Below are positions 8,614 through 17,291 of a stretch of DNA of 44,385 nucleotides, piece after piece; position 1 is the first letter of the stretch; each line of letters opens with the position of its first letter. The notes under the pieces were generated by a model. It had not been told where the DNA came from, searched no databases, and saw nothing but the letters and a program-made list of their open reading frames with translations. The translations under genes were made by a program, and so were the position numbers. This DNA comes from Nostoc sp. UCD121 (GTDB taxonomy: Bacteria > Cyanobacteriota > Cyanobacteriia > Cyanobacteriales > Nostocaceae): positions 1-44,385 of the forward strand of contig NZ_JACKZS010000039.1 of the NCBI RefSeq assembly GCF_014222285.1, read 5' to 3'.

Positions 8614-9633
8614 ATGAGCAACTTAACATCTCCACCTACCGAAGTTCAAAAAACGAAGAAAAAAAGTTTAGCCGCAGATAAAAAACCTCGAGCTACAGAT
8701 GATATTGTGCGTAGTTATCTGCAAGAGATCGGGCGTGTAGATTTGTTGACTCGCGAACAAGAGGTTATTTTTGCCCAACAAGTGCAGCTGATGATGAATT
8801 TATTAGCCGCGAAAGAAGAATTAGCTGTGAAATTAGACCACGAACCCACACTACAAGAATGGGCAGATCGAGTGGAGTTAGGTGCTGAGGTACTAGAGCT
8901 ACAGTTAAGTCAGGGCCACCAAGCCAAGCAGAAAATGATTCAAGCTAATCTCCGGTTAGTGGTAGCAGTGGCTAAGAAATACCAGCACCGCAATCTGGAA
9001 TTTATGGATCTAATTCAAGAAGGTACTTTGGGTTTAGAGCGAGGGGTGGATAAATTTGATCCTGCTCTTGGCTATAAGTTTTCTACCTACGCTTACTGGT
9101 GGATTCGTCAAGGAATCACGCGAGCGATCGCTCAACAAGGACGGACAATTCGCTTACCGATCCATGTCTTTGAGAAACTGAACAAAATTAAACGGGTACA
9201 GCGAGAATTATCTCAACAGCTAGGTCGCGTTCCCACTACTGCTGAAATTGCTAATGCGTTATCTTTGACACCTAGCCAAGTTAGAGAGTGTTTATACTTA
9301 GCTCGTCAACCTTTCTCGCTAGAGGCGCGAGTTGGTGAACAACAAGATACAGAATTGCAGGACATCCTAGAAGATGACGGCCCTTCTCCTGAAGACTATG
9401 CTGTTGAAGAATCTCTCCACCAAGACTTACAAGACTTGTTGGCAAAGTTGTCTCCGCAACAGCGAGAAATATTAACCCTGCGATTTGGTCTGACTGATGG
9501 CTATGAACTTTCTTTAGCACAGATTGGCGATCGCATGGGTATTAGTCGAGAACGGGTACGTCAGATTGAGCAAAAAGCTCTCAGTCTCCTCCGACGACAA
9601 AAGGAACAAGTACGTAGTTATTTAGCTAGCTGA
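8614..9633 (+). CDS. Group 2 RNA polymerase sigma-70 factor (RpoD/SigA-like)
   Basis: A 339-residue primary-like sigma factor. Region 1.2 is at about 28-55 (DDIVRSYLQEIGR). Region 2 is at about 105-175, with LRLVVAVAKKY, the core-binding and -10 recognition helix KFSTYAYWWIRQGITRAIA and the melting residues. Region 3 (about 185-260) includes QQLGRVPTTAEIA. Region 4.2 is a helix-turn-helix at about 305-335 (LSLAQIGDRMGISRERVRQI). The length and the absence of the long acidic region 1.1 point to a non-essential group 2 factor of the SigB/SigC/SigD/SigE class. These act in stress, carbon/nitrogen and heterocyst regulation. I cannot assign the exact paralogue. The ATG has a good AGAGGAG site about 9 nt upstream. 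Confidence 0.95.
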   Translation: MSNLTSPPTEVQKTKKKSLAADKKPRATDDIVRSYLQEIGRVDLLTREQEVIFAQQVQLMMNLLAAKEELAVKLDHEPTLQEWADRVELGAEVLELQLSQGHQAKQKMIQANLRLVVAVAKKYQHRNLEFMDLIQEGTLGLERGVDKFDPALGYKFSTYAYWWIRQGITRAIAQQGRTIRLPIHVFEKLNKIKRVQRELSQQLGRVPTTAEIANALSLTPSQVRECLYLARQPFSLEARVGEQQDTELQDILEDDGPSPEDYAVEESLHQDLQDLLAKLSPQQREILTLRFGLTDGYELSLAQIGDRMGISRERVRQIEQKALSLLRRQKEQVRSYLAS

Positions 9634-9717
9634 GGTTATTTTTCCACAATTTAGAGCAATAAAATTTGGTCATTTTGGAGGAAAATAAACCTAAGCAATC
9701 TTTATCAAAGATTTGAT

Positions 9718-10215
9718 ATGGGCACATCAAAGACAGTGCAACAATTGCAAGCGCAATGGGTGAGTTCTGAAAACTTTCGGCGTTATGGACAAGTAATTTT
9801 TGCTAGTCTTGATGGCAAAAGTTACGATGTGGAAGATGCCCAGTTAAACCTGCAAAACGGGATTCCACGATTTTATATCATGCGATTGGAGAAGAGAGGG
9901 CGAAAGTTTCACAAAATTACTCGCCATGTACAATGTACTCAATGCCTGGGTTCTTTGGAAGGTAAGGATTGGTTAATTGCTGTTTGTCCTCCTCATAATG
10001 ATGTGAATGAACCATTACTAGAAGAGATTGCCGCTTTTCGCATTCCGGGGAATTGTTTTATCAAGCTACATCAGGGTACTTGGCACGCTGGCCCCCATTT
10101 TGACCATGAAGCTGTGGATTTTTATAATTTGGAATTAGCTGATACAAATGTGGTGGATCATTTGACTCATGATTTTTTTAAGAGTCATCAATTAGAGTTT
10201 GAGATGGTTTTATAA
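9718..10215 (+). CDS. Ureidoglycolate lyase (AllA)-like cupin protein
   Basis: A 165-residue protein matching the AllA fold. An N-terminal ENFRRYGQVI is followed by beta-rich segments, and a conserved late motif, CFIKLHQGTWHAGPHF (about 118-133), is equivalent to the YHRNVWHHP region of Escherichia coli AllA; VDFYNLELAD follows. AllA enzymes split ureidoglycolate to glyoxylate and urea in allantoin catabolism, so it could help recycle purine nitrogen. No other allantoin genes are visible here, so the substrate is uncertain. It lies 84 bp after the sigma factor gene on the same strand. The nearest GGAGG is 35 nt before the ATG, too far to be a ribosome site. Confidence 0.75.
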   Translation: MGTSKTVQQLQAQWVSSENFRRYGQVIFASLDGKSYDVEDAQLNLQNGIPRFYIMRLEKRGRKFHKITRHVQCTQCLGSLEGKDWLIAVCPPHNDVNEPLLEEIAAFRIPGNCFIKLHQGTWHAGPHFDHEAVDFYNLELADTNVVDHLTHDFFKSHQLEFEMVL

Positions 10216-10344
10216 ATGTGGTTCTCCTAAACTTGCGATCGCTTCTTTTGTGACTTTCCGAGTATTCGGCTATCAACCTAGAATCGTTGCAGTGCATCCT
10301 CTATTCGCCAACTTTATCCTCAAAGGAGTTGGCGATTTGGGCTT

Positions 10345-13185
10345 TCAAAGCCAATTACCGATCGCAATCATTGGTGCCCAATACGCAGGATTGTCATAGC
10401 TGGGATTCATCCCCTGAGATGATAATTTCTTAGCATGAATCATTCTAATTTGAGCTTGTTGCAATGCTTCTGCAATACTCATGCCAGCGTTGCGATAGTT
10501 GCTGTAAAATGTTTTGACTAGTTCGGATGTTGATTGATCGCTGACACTCCACAAAGATGCGATCGCACTTTTAACCCCAACTTGCAATGCAACTCCAGCT
10601 AATCCTAGTGTGGCCCGATCGTCGCCAACTGCGGTTTCACAGGCAGTCAATGTGAGTAATTCGACGCTAGCCGATTTGCTGGTGAGGTTTCGCAGTGAGT
10701 TTTCTAATTGACTAATGGTAAGTTTCTGGTTTTTGCCTGTGACAATGAAGGTGTCTTCAGGAATGATCCCAAATTGGGCATGGCTAGCTATGTGGACAAT
10801 AGGATATGTGGTTTTGTCAAGTGTTTTCTCAAAATTTTCAGGGGAAAAGTTTTCATCAATGAGGTCGGTATGATTAGGAAATATACTTTTAACTGCGCTA
10901 ACTTCATTGGGAACAGCAAGAAGTTTATCAAAAATCTTCCCGTCAATTGTGGCTTTTTCAGTTAAACCCAAAATTAATGCTTTTTGTGTACTGCGATAAC
11001 CTCCGGTCGGTCGGAGACCATCGCGGGCTTTGGGTGTGGTAAGTCGTAAACTGGGGGTTGTAGCAATTGCATAAGTTTCGACTAAATATTTCTGTTGTTG
11101 GCTGTCGTAAAGTGCTGCCATTGGAACGCTACGCAAAAATCCATCCTGAATAAACACCAAGGTTTTGACTTTCTCCGGCTTGATATCCTCAGCAAAGGGG
11201 CGAATTATCCAATCATAAAGCTGTGCCGCAGTTGTTGTATCGTAGTTAAATTCTTCTTGTCCTTTAACTAATCCTGTGCGAAACTCGGCAATTTTTTGCT
11301 GTAGGGTGTTGCTGCTAACTATTTTACTTATACCTTCTTGATTAGGGTCTTCAATCCACCTAAATTTAGTGGACTGATTGGGTAATTGCAATAACATCCC
11401 AGTTTTGCCTTCTAAAATTATGGAACTCAAAAACCCAGTATTCTTAAAGGCTACACTATTATCTTTGAGGAGTTCTCCCACCTGTTTGGGATTCAAGGCA
11501 CTTAAAATGCAATCATTACCAAAATAATTCTGTAATTCTGCTAGTTTCAAAGCATCGATGGTTTTAACTACTTCTGATAATTCCTTGGCGCGTCGTTCAT
11601 CGGCGATTGCACCAACTCCTAGCAAATCGAGCCGCGACTGTGCCAAGGTACGATACAATGGTCGCACAACATCGCGGAAGTCAAATTGTACATCTCGTTC
11701 GGCAGTTAAAATATCGCTGCGGATATCTTCGAGGGTATCAAATGCTCGTTGATAGGATGCGATCGCTTCTTCTTTTCGATTCTGTCGATCTAAAATTCGT
11801 CCCGCTTGCCACTCCCACAAATACAAGCTATCTTTTGCACCCAACTTGTTATCTGCTGCTACTATTGCAGTTTGAGTATATTTTAATGCTTCTGTTTCTT
11901 GCTTTGGTTGACACTCCCAGAAATGACCCAAAGCGCCGTTAGAATAAGAAAGTAGACGATTATCTTGTAAATTTTGACTTGCTGTTACTGACTTCTGTAG
12001 CAAGTTTAATACATCTGCATTGGGTAAAATAAATTTATTTGGACAGTAAGTAAAAGGTGAAGTTCCTTTAGCATCTGATTGCAAGTATGCCAAATCAATT
12101 GCCCCATAGACTTTTGTAGCTGAATCTGGTAAGAGTTCAAGAACCTTCAAAGCATCATTAACGCTTTGATTAAATTCCTGATCGTTAATAACTTTGTTCT
12201 TATTTGTCTGGGAACCCAACTGAATTAAATTTAACAATCCTCGCATCTCTGCTAAAGTTTGTTTTTGGTCGGTAGCGAGTTTTGCACTTTTCTGAAAATA
12301 TTGATGAGCTTGCTTATAGTCTTCTATAGACTTTTGAGTAAATTCATTTTCTTTACTATAAATACCAGCTTTATTTGCCGAATCTGCTTGTAACTCTCGC
12401 AATTGAGCGCGACTTTTGTAAGCATTACCCAAACTATTTAACACTAAAAAGTCATAAGCTGGATAAACTTGTTGTGCTACGTGCAAATATTTAATTGCTT
12501 GGTCATAATTGCCAATTAAGCGATATGCTTCACCGAGAATCCCCAAAGCTGCAACTTGACCGCTTTTGTCGTTGTATTTGGTGGCAATTTGTGTAGCACT
12601 GTCTGGAGTGCATTCTATTTTTTGACTTTTATCGGCTAGTTGACCACATAAAAGTGCGATCGCTTTGCGGGGTTGTCCCAAATTGCTGTAAACTTGGGCT
12701 AGTTCTGACTTCATACGTCCCACTTGCTGGATATTTGCTACAGCGCCATAGTCATGAATTGCTGCTGATAAGGATGCGATCGCTGCTTTATTTTCTCCTA
12801 TTTGTTGGTAAGCACGCGCCAAATTTTCATTTACAACCGCCGTAGCTGAAGGATTATTTTTATACTGATTTAATGCATCTTTCCAGTGTTTTACCGCATT
12901 GTGAAAATTTCCGGCATCATAGTCTTTAATTCCTTGTTCAACTAATGCAGTTACATTTGGAGTTTGTGCAGATACGACTTGTCCAAACAAAAGACATGTT
13001 AGTAAAGTTGTCAAAAATAATACTTGAATAAATCTATGATGCCGATTTGGTTTTTGGTGTTGCTGAGTAGAAAAATAAATTAGCCTCTTGCAGAGGTTTC
13101 CAACCTTCAGCAATATCTGCATCCACCAACGCGCGGAGAATAATATTTTAAGATATTTACTTTTACTTTTCTTATTTTTCCACAT
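10345..13185 (-). CDS. TPR-CHAT domain protein, exported or membrane-anchored
   Basis: A 946-residue protein. An unusually long basic n-region (1-51) precedes a hydrophobic core, FIQVLFLTTLLTCLLFG (52-68), ending in VSAQ, so export by a late signal peptide or a membrane anchor is likely. Residues of about 75-520 contain tetratricopeptide-type helical repeats (for example AALGILGEAYRLIGNYDQAI). The C-terminal 280 residues form a CHAT domain (caspase-like, clan CD). It has the predicted catalytic His in HIASHAQFG (about H802) and Cys in TLTACETAVGD (about C849). Both residues are present, so peptidase activity is plausible. Such proteins are abundant in filamentous cyanobacteria, often near two-partner secretion genes. 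One is present at 24464, but not adjacent. The gene has its own upstream region at 13186-13514. Confidence 0.9.
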   Translation of the reverse strand: MWKNKKSKSKYLKILFSARWWMQILLKVGNLCKRLIYFSTQQHQKPNRHHRFIQVLFLTTLLTCLLFGQVVSAQTPNVTALVEQGIKDYDAGNFHNAVKHWKDALNQYKNNPSATAVVNENLARAYQQIGENKAAIASLSAAIHDYGAVANIQQVGRMKSELAQVYSNLGQPRKAIALLCGQLADKSQKIECTPDSATQIATKYNDKSGQVAALGILGEAYRLIGNYDQAIKYLHVAQQVYPAYDFLVLNSLGNAYKSRAQLRELQADSANKAGIYSKENEFTQKSIEDYKQAHQYFQKSAKLATDQKQTLAEMRGLLNLIQLGSQTNKNKVINDQEFNQSVNDALKVLELLPDSATKVYGAIDLAYLQSDAKGTSPFTYCPNKFILPNADVLNLLQKSVTASQNLQDNRLLSYSNGALGHFWECQPKQETEALKYTQTAIVAADNKLGAKDSLYLWEWQAGRILDRQNRKEEAIASYQRAFDTLEDIRSDILTAERDVQFDFRDVVRPLYRTLAQSRLDLLGVGAIADERRAKELSEVVKTIDALKLAELQNYFGNDCILSALNPKQVGELLKDNSVAFKNTGFLSSIILEGKTGMLLQLPNQSTKFRWIEDPNQEGISKIVSSNTLQQKIAEFRTGLVKGQEEFNYDTTTAAQLYDWIIRPFAEDIKPEKVKTLVFIQDGFLRSVPMAALYDSQQQKYLVETYAIATTPSLRLTTPKARDGLRPTGGYRSTQKALILGLTEKATIDGKIFDKLLAVPNEVSAVKSIFPNHTDLIDENFSPENFEKTLDKTTYPIVHIASHAQFGIIPEDTFIVTGKNQKLTISQLENSLRNLTSKSASVELLTLTACETAVGDDRATLGLAGVALQVGVKSAIASLWSVSDQSTSELVKTFYSNYRNAGMSIAEALQQAQIRMIHAKKLSSQGMNPSYDNPAYWAPMIAIGNWL

Positions 13186-13514
13186 AGATAAAATGTTTAT
13201 TTAGCTTTTATTGTTTAAATTACCAGAAATTAGCAGAAAAAACTGAATTTTTTAAAAGTGTGCAGTTTTCTGCAATTTATCTAAAACAGCAACAAGATTC
13301 AGACTGTGTTAGTCACGGTCAGTTAAGGATAAAAAGAAATCTGTAGTACGAATAAACCCAATATTATCAAGTTTTTTACAGGTTTTGCTATTGATCAAGC
13401 TAATCTACTGTTCTTATTAAGTTATTATTCAAACTTAATTTAATTAATCTGCAAGCTATTTTTGGGAGTAAGAATAATTCGCCCAAAAAGCCAACCAATT
13501 TTATTTAACAACCT
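13186..13514. other. Promoter-sized gap upstream of the TPR-CHAT gene
   Basis: This stretch has no open frame of note and is AT-rich. It separates the stop of the GGDEF-EAL gene from the start of the TPR-CHAT gene, so it should carry the TPR-CHAT promoter. No specific site could be assigned. Confidence 0.35.
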
Positions 13515-15509
13515 TTACCAGTGAGGATTTGCCATTATTAATGCCTCTGCTGATGAACTATTTAATGGAACTGAAAAAAAATGTCCCTGACCATATTCAC
13601 ATTTCAACTTTCTTAGAAATGCTAGTTGCTCTTTTGTCTCTATTCCTTCGGCTAGAACATCCACACCCAACTTGTGCGCTAATGTGACAATTATTTCAAT
13701 AATTTCTAAATTCTTTTTATTTGCGCTCATCAAGCTGATGAAAGAACGGTCAATCTTCAACACACTAATTGGAAAGTTATAAAGACGACTTAATGAGGAG
13801 TACCCTGTACCAAAGTCATCAATTGATAACTGAATACCCATGTCTCGAAGTTGCAAAAATGTAGTAGTTATCTTGTCATCATTCGCCACAATTACGTTTT
13901 CAGTAATTTCTACTGTTAGCGTGTCAGCATCAAGACCAGTTGAGTGTAATATCTGCCCAATCTGCTCAATCAAATCTGGCTGGGAAAATTGCTTAAGTGA
14001 GAGATTGACACTTATTTTTTCTAGCAAGTTGGAATCATGGCATATCCGCCAAGCTTGCATTTGGCGGCAGGCTTCATGCAACACCCATTTGCCAATGGAG
14101 AAAATTAGTCCAGTTTCTTCTGCCAGGGAAATAAAATCTGCTGGATTAAGCAAACCACGCTCTGGATGCTGCCAGCGCAACAGAGCCTCAAAACCCAAAA
14201 TAGAGCCATTGGTGAGCGAAACAATCGGTTGATAATAAACTCGAAACTCTAGACGTTCTATTGCTCGCCGTAAATCAGTTTCTAACTGCAATTTTGCCAG
14301 AGCATTAGCATACATATCTGAGTTGAAGAGTTTATAACGCGCTCTACCTTGCACCTTAGCTTGGTACATTGCTGTATCTGCATCTCTCAATACTTCTTCT
14401 GGATGTTTATAGTCTACTGTTGAACTCAAGGCAATACCAATACTTACTGTTATGAACACTTCTTGTCCTTCAAGCTCAAAGGGTAATGCCAGTTCTTGTT
14501 GAATCCGTTCAGCTACTGTGATGACATCTGAAACATCTTGGATTCCCTCAAGCAGAATTGTAAATTCGTCTCCTCCAAGCCTTGCTGCTGTATCTATAGA
14601 GCGTACACATATTTGTAGCCTACTTGCAGTAGCAAGCAGTAATTGATCTCCATTTAGATGTCCAAGGCTGTCATTGATCACCTTAAATCGATCTAGGTCA
14701 AGAAATAGCACAGCAAATAAATAATTTGAATGCCGTTTTGAATAATTTATTGCATGGCTTAGGCGGTTCATAAATGCAGCGCGGTTTGCCAGACCTGTCA
14801 GTATATCGTGAAACGCAAGGTGCAGCAGTTGTGACTCGGCTCGTTTTCGCTCTGTAATTTCAGTTAGCAATTTCTGATTTGCTTTTACCAGTTCCGCTGT
14901 CCGTTCTGCTACTCGTATTTCCAAATCATCGTAAGCTTGATGCAACATCTCTTCAGTTTTTTTGCGTTCACTGATGTTGCACAGCAGCCAACGCCAGCCA
15001 ACCTGCTTCCCTTGTAATTTGTACGCCGCAGATGCTTTAATCATCGCGGGGAAAGGCTTTCCACCCCGTGGTTGTAGGTTAAGTTCCCAATTCAGTAGCT
15101 CTTGAAAATTGTTCATCTGAGAGCGAAAGAACTGACGGTCTTGTTGAGCAATAAATAGAATTAATGGTTTACCTACTAGATACTTTTGGTTGACACCCAG
15201 TAAGGTTGCTGCTGCATGATTAGCCTCTTGGATTGTACCTACGATATTAGTTACCAAGTAAGCATCTGGGGCGAACTCAAACAAATCTTGGTAACGCTGG
15301 CGCTCTTTCTCCACTTCCGCTCGTGTTACCTTTAATTCTTCGGAGGCTGTCAATAATTCTTCGATTGCGGTGTTAAGTTCCTCGAAAGCCTCTGTTATGA
15401 TCTCCTGTTCTGAGTTTGGCTTAGTTGTATTGCATTGCAATAGTTTCTGTATCTGTGAGTGCAATTTCTCTATCTGTTGGCTAAATACATCCACGTTCAT
15501 ATTGCTCAT
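13515..15509 (-). CDS. PAS-GGDEF-EAL cyclic di-GMP turnover protein
   Basis: A 664-residue signalling protein. An N-terminal coiled coil (about 10-72) leads into a PAS domain (about 72-185: FEFAPDAYLVTN...CNISERKK). A second coiled linker (about 185-228) precedes a GGDEF domain with intact GGDEF (312-316) and an RxxD inhibitory site (RSID, 303-306). The EAL domain has intact EAL (441-443), and DDFGTGYSS later in the domain. Both catalytic signatures look competent, so it could make and degrade c-di-GMP, with PAS input deciding the balance. No transmembrane helix is visible, so it should be cytoplasmic. The ATG at 15509 has a second in-frame Met three codons on. There is no strong ribosome site. 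Confidence 0.93.
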   Translation of the reverse strand: MSNMNVDVFSQQIEKLHSQIQKLLQCNTTKPNSEQEIITEAFEELNTAIEELLTASEELKVTRAEVEKERQRYQDLFEFAPDAYLVTNIVGTIQEANHAAATLLGVNQKYLVGKPLILFIAQQDRQFFRSQMNNFQELLNWELNLQPRGGKPFPAMIKASAAYKLQGKQVGWRWLLCNISERKKTEEMLHQAYDDLEIRVAERTAELVKANQKLLTEITERKRAESQLLHLAFHDILTGLANRAAFMNRLSHAINYSKRHSNYLFAVLFLDLDRFKVINDSLGHLNGDQLLLATASRLQICVRSIDTAARLGGDEFTILLEGIQDVSDVITVAERIQQELALPFELEGQEVFITVSIGIALSSTVDYKHPEEVLRDADTAMYQAKVQGRARYKLFNSDMYANALAKLQLETDLRRAIERLEFRVYYQPIVSLTNGSILGFEALLRWQHPERGLLNPADFISLAEETGLIFSIGKWVLHEACRQMQAWRICHDSNLLEKISVNLSLKQFSQPDLIEQIGQILHSTGLDADTLTVEITENVIVANDDKITTTFLQLRDMGIQLSIDDFGTGYSSLSRLYNFPISVLKIDRSFISLMSANKKNLEIIEIIVTLAHKLGVDVLAEGIETKEQLAFLRKLKCEYGQGHFFSVPLNSSSAEALIMANPHW

Positions 15510-16153
15510 TAGAGGATGTTTTAAAAAGGCCTTTTGCTGCCACAGTTAGCACAGAAAGGTATCTCAGTTGTATGTAAAATCTTGATTTTTTGTTGCAGTC
15601 AAGCCAAATCAGAACTACAAAATTATATTTTTTGAAACTTTTTAAACATGCTTTTAAATACAATTTATTACAGGTAATAGTTTATCCATAATATTATATT
15701 TGCTTTCCGTGTTTTTAAATATACTTCTTAAGATAGATTCAGTAGTTCGATAATTAGTGAATTTCTAGGGTTCAACCAATGCAATTGGGCTGAGAGGAGC
15801 ATTTGTTTATCAGCGAAACATCCCATCTGCAATGCCTTGATTTTGCGATGTTTCCGGCGCTGCAATCAATTATGGGTTAGTAGCTCAAGTGGGTTGAAAC
15901 GCACAGAAATGAAAGAAATTAAGATGTATTGGATCTGATGGTTTAGATTCTCTCTAAATTTGCCAACAATCTCATATTATATTGATGATTTTTGCGAAGC
16001 TAGGTACAAATCAATGAGCCTTCTTTCTCGTTGTCTGTTAAGCCAAGTAAATATGGCTACACCACGCTGCGCGAACAAAAATCAAAGCGGGTTCCTATAT
16101 GAGATGTTGATATGGAAAGAATTGCAGTTATCCTGGCAAACTCCCTAGTATTT
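15510..16153. other. Intergenic stretch with dispersed-repeat fragments
   Basis: These 644 bp separate the GGDEF-EAL start from the stop of the glycosyltransferase gene. A 62-codon plus-strand frame at 15960-16148 lacks any supporting signal. The stretch 16052-16108 (GGCTACACCACGCTGCGCG followed by AAAATCAAAGCGGGTTCC) looks like a dispersed cyanobacterial repeat rather than coding DNA. The GGDEF-EAL promoter should lie near 15520-15700. Confidence 0.35.
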
Positions 16154-17143
16154 TTACAGACGATCAATTATCTTGGCATTTTCTGGTAATTTGGAGTTTT
16201 GTTGCCCAGCAGTACGTGCCCTCGCAGTAAACAAACCAATGGGAGTATTTAATAAATCTACAAGAGTAGCTTGACTCGCGATGCCTGCGGTGGGCTGCGC
16301 CAACGCCTTTTTTATATCTCGTGGTACTTCCTTCAATAACCAACGTGCCAAACGATAGCCACATTCTTGAAGTGTAATTTCTCGCATCAAATCTACGCCG
16401 TGTAGTTCATGCAGATAGCGATTTGAGCGTCCATAGCGCCGCCATTGGCTTTGCAGTTCTTTAAGTGTGGCGCGGTGGCGGTGCTGAACGATCGCATTCG
16501 GGGCAAATTCCAAACGTCCAATGTTTTCACCCAAAATCCGCCAGCAAATATCGGCATCGCCACCAGTGGTAAGATAAGGACGAAATAAACCCGCTTTTTC
16601 TAAGGCAATGCGTCGTATCGCCAAATTAGCGGTTTGTCCATAAGGACGAAAGGCATGGTTAAGGGTATGCTTTTGCGACAAAGTTTCTTCACGGTCTGCG
16701 TGTTGTTCTAGTAGAGTTTTACCTGGTAGCGGCAAAATTTCACCAGCGACAATTACCACTTCTTTATTGACAAAAGGCTGAATTAATGCATCTAACCATT
16801 GAGGTTGTGGGCGACAATCTGCATCGGTAAAAACTATAATTTCGCTCACAGCAGCCCGAATCCCAGTATTACGAGCAGAGTACGAGCTTTGAATTTGGTT
16901 TTCGCTCAAGGGGCGAATTGTAATTGGGCAGTTTTCGGCAGATGTTTTGAGGATGGTGAGAGTGCGATCGCTACTGTTATTGTCTACCAATAAGTACTCT
17001 ACCCGGTCTTTTGGGTAAGTTTGAGATAACAGACAATTGATTAACTCTGGTAAATCCGCCTCACCGTTATAAATAGGAACAACCACCGACACCATTGGTA
17101 AAGGAGTGGTGGCAGTGGTTGCATCAACTGGCTGATGATTCAT
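16154..17143 (-). CDS. Family 2 glycosyltransferase with in-frame repeat insertion
   Basis: A 329-residue GT2 enzyme. VSVVVPIYNGEADLPELI (18-35), YLLVDNNSSDRT (50-61) and the metal-binding FTDADCRPQPQW (105-116) form the catalytic core. TTGGDADICWRI (192-203) supplies the acidic catalytic region, and QSQWRRYGRS resembles the Q/R-x-x-R/W acceptor motif. There are no clear transmembrane helices. The region near residues 280-290 (ALAQPTAGIA) is encoded by a 30-bp palindromic dispersed repeat at 16278-16307, a multiple of three that keeps the frame open. It is transcribed after the ctp-type protease gene, 148 bp apart, but the functional link is unclear. The start is ATG. Confidence 0.9.
   Translation of the reverse strand: MNHQPVDATTATTPLPMVSVVVPIYNGEADLPELINCLLSQTYPKDRVEYLLVDNNSSDRTLTILKTSAENCPITIRPLSENQIQSSYSARNTGIRAAVSEIIVFTDADCRPQPQWLDALIQPFVNKEVVIVAGEILPLPGKTLLEQHADREETLSQKHTLNHAFRPYGQTANLAIRRIALEKAGLFRPYLTTGGDADICWRILGENIGRLEFAPNAIVQHRHRATLKELQSQWRRYGRSNRYLHELHGVDLMREITLQECGYRLARWLLKEVPRDIKKALAQPTAGIASQATLVDLLNTPIGLFTARARTAGQQNSKLPENAKIIDRL
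16278..16307. repeat. 30-bp short dispersed repeat inside a coding sequence
   Basis: GCGATGCCTGCGGTGGGCTG followed by CGCCAACGCC is a GC-rich imperfect palindrome. It is of the type scattered widely in Nostoc genomes (GCGATGCC...GGGCT...CGCCAACGC). Here it lies within the glycosyltransferase gene and contributes ten codons. Confidence 0.6.
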
Positions 17144-17291
17144 AAATCTGAGATTTGAGAGATGGGATTACTAACTAGTATTCCCAAACCGAAATCCTAG
17201 AACGGTATATTAAGCAGTTTTCGTAACTCCAAAAATCTGGATTTGGGAATACTACTATATAAACACCTGCGAAGAAATCATTTGCATCAAT

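Noticed and set aside
10199..10399. 66-codon plus-strand frame after the AllA-like gene
   Set aside because: It overlaps the 3' end of the TPR-CHAT gene on the other strand, whose frame is clearly coding.
15481..15663. 60-codon minus-strand open frame overlapping the GGDEF-EAL start
   Set aside because: It overlaps the true gene in another frame and has no supporting signal.
15775..15860. Possible TPP-riboswitch-like CTGAGAGG stretch
   Set aside because: Only the CTGAGA core is present; the CCTGAT and TAATGCC parts of the riboswitch are missing and no thiamin gene follows.
15960..16148. 62-codon plus-strand open frame
   Set aside because: No ribosome site, composition not protein-like, and it overlaps dispersed-repeat sequence.
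16164..16364. 66-codon minus-strand frame within the glycosyltransferase gene
   Set aside because: At first it suggested a frameshift at the repeat, but the main frame is open to a normal end, so this is a shadow.
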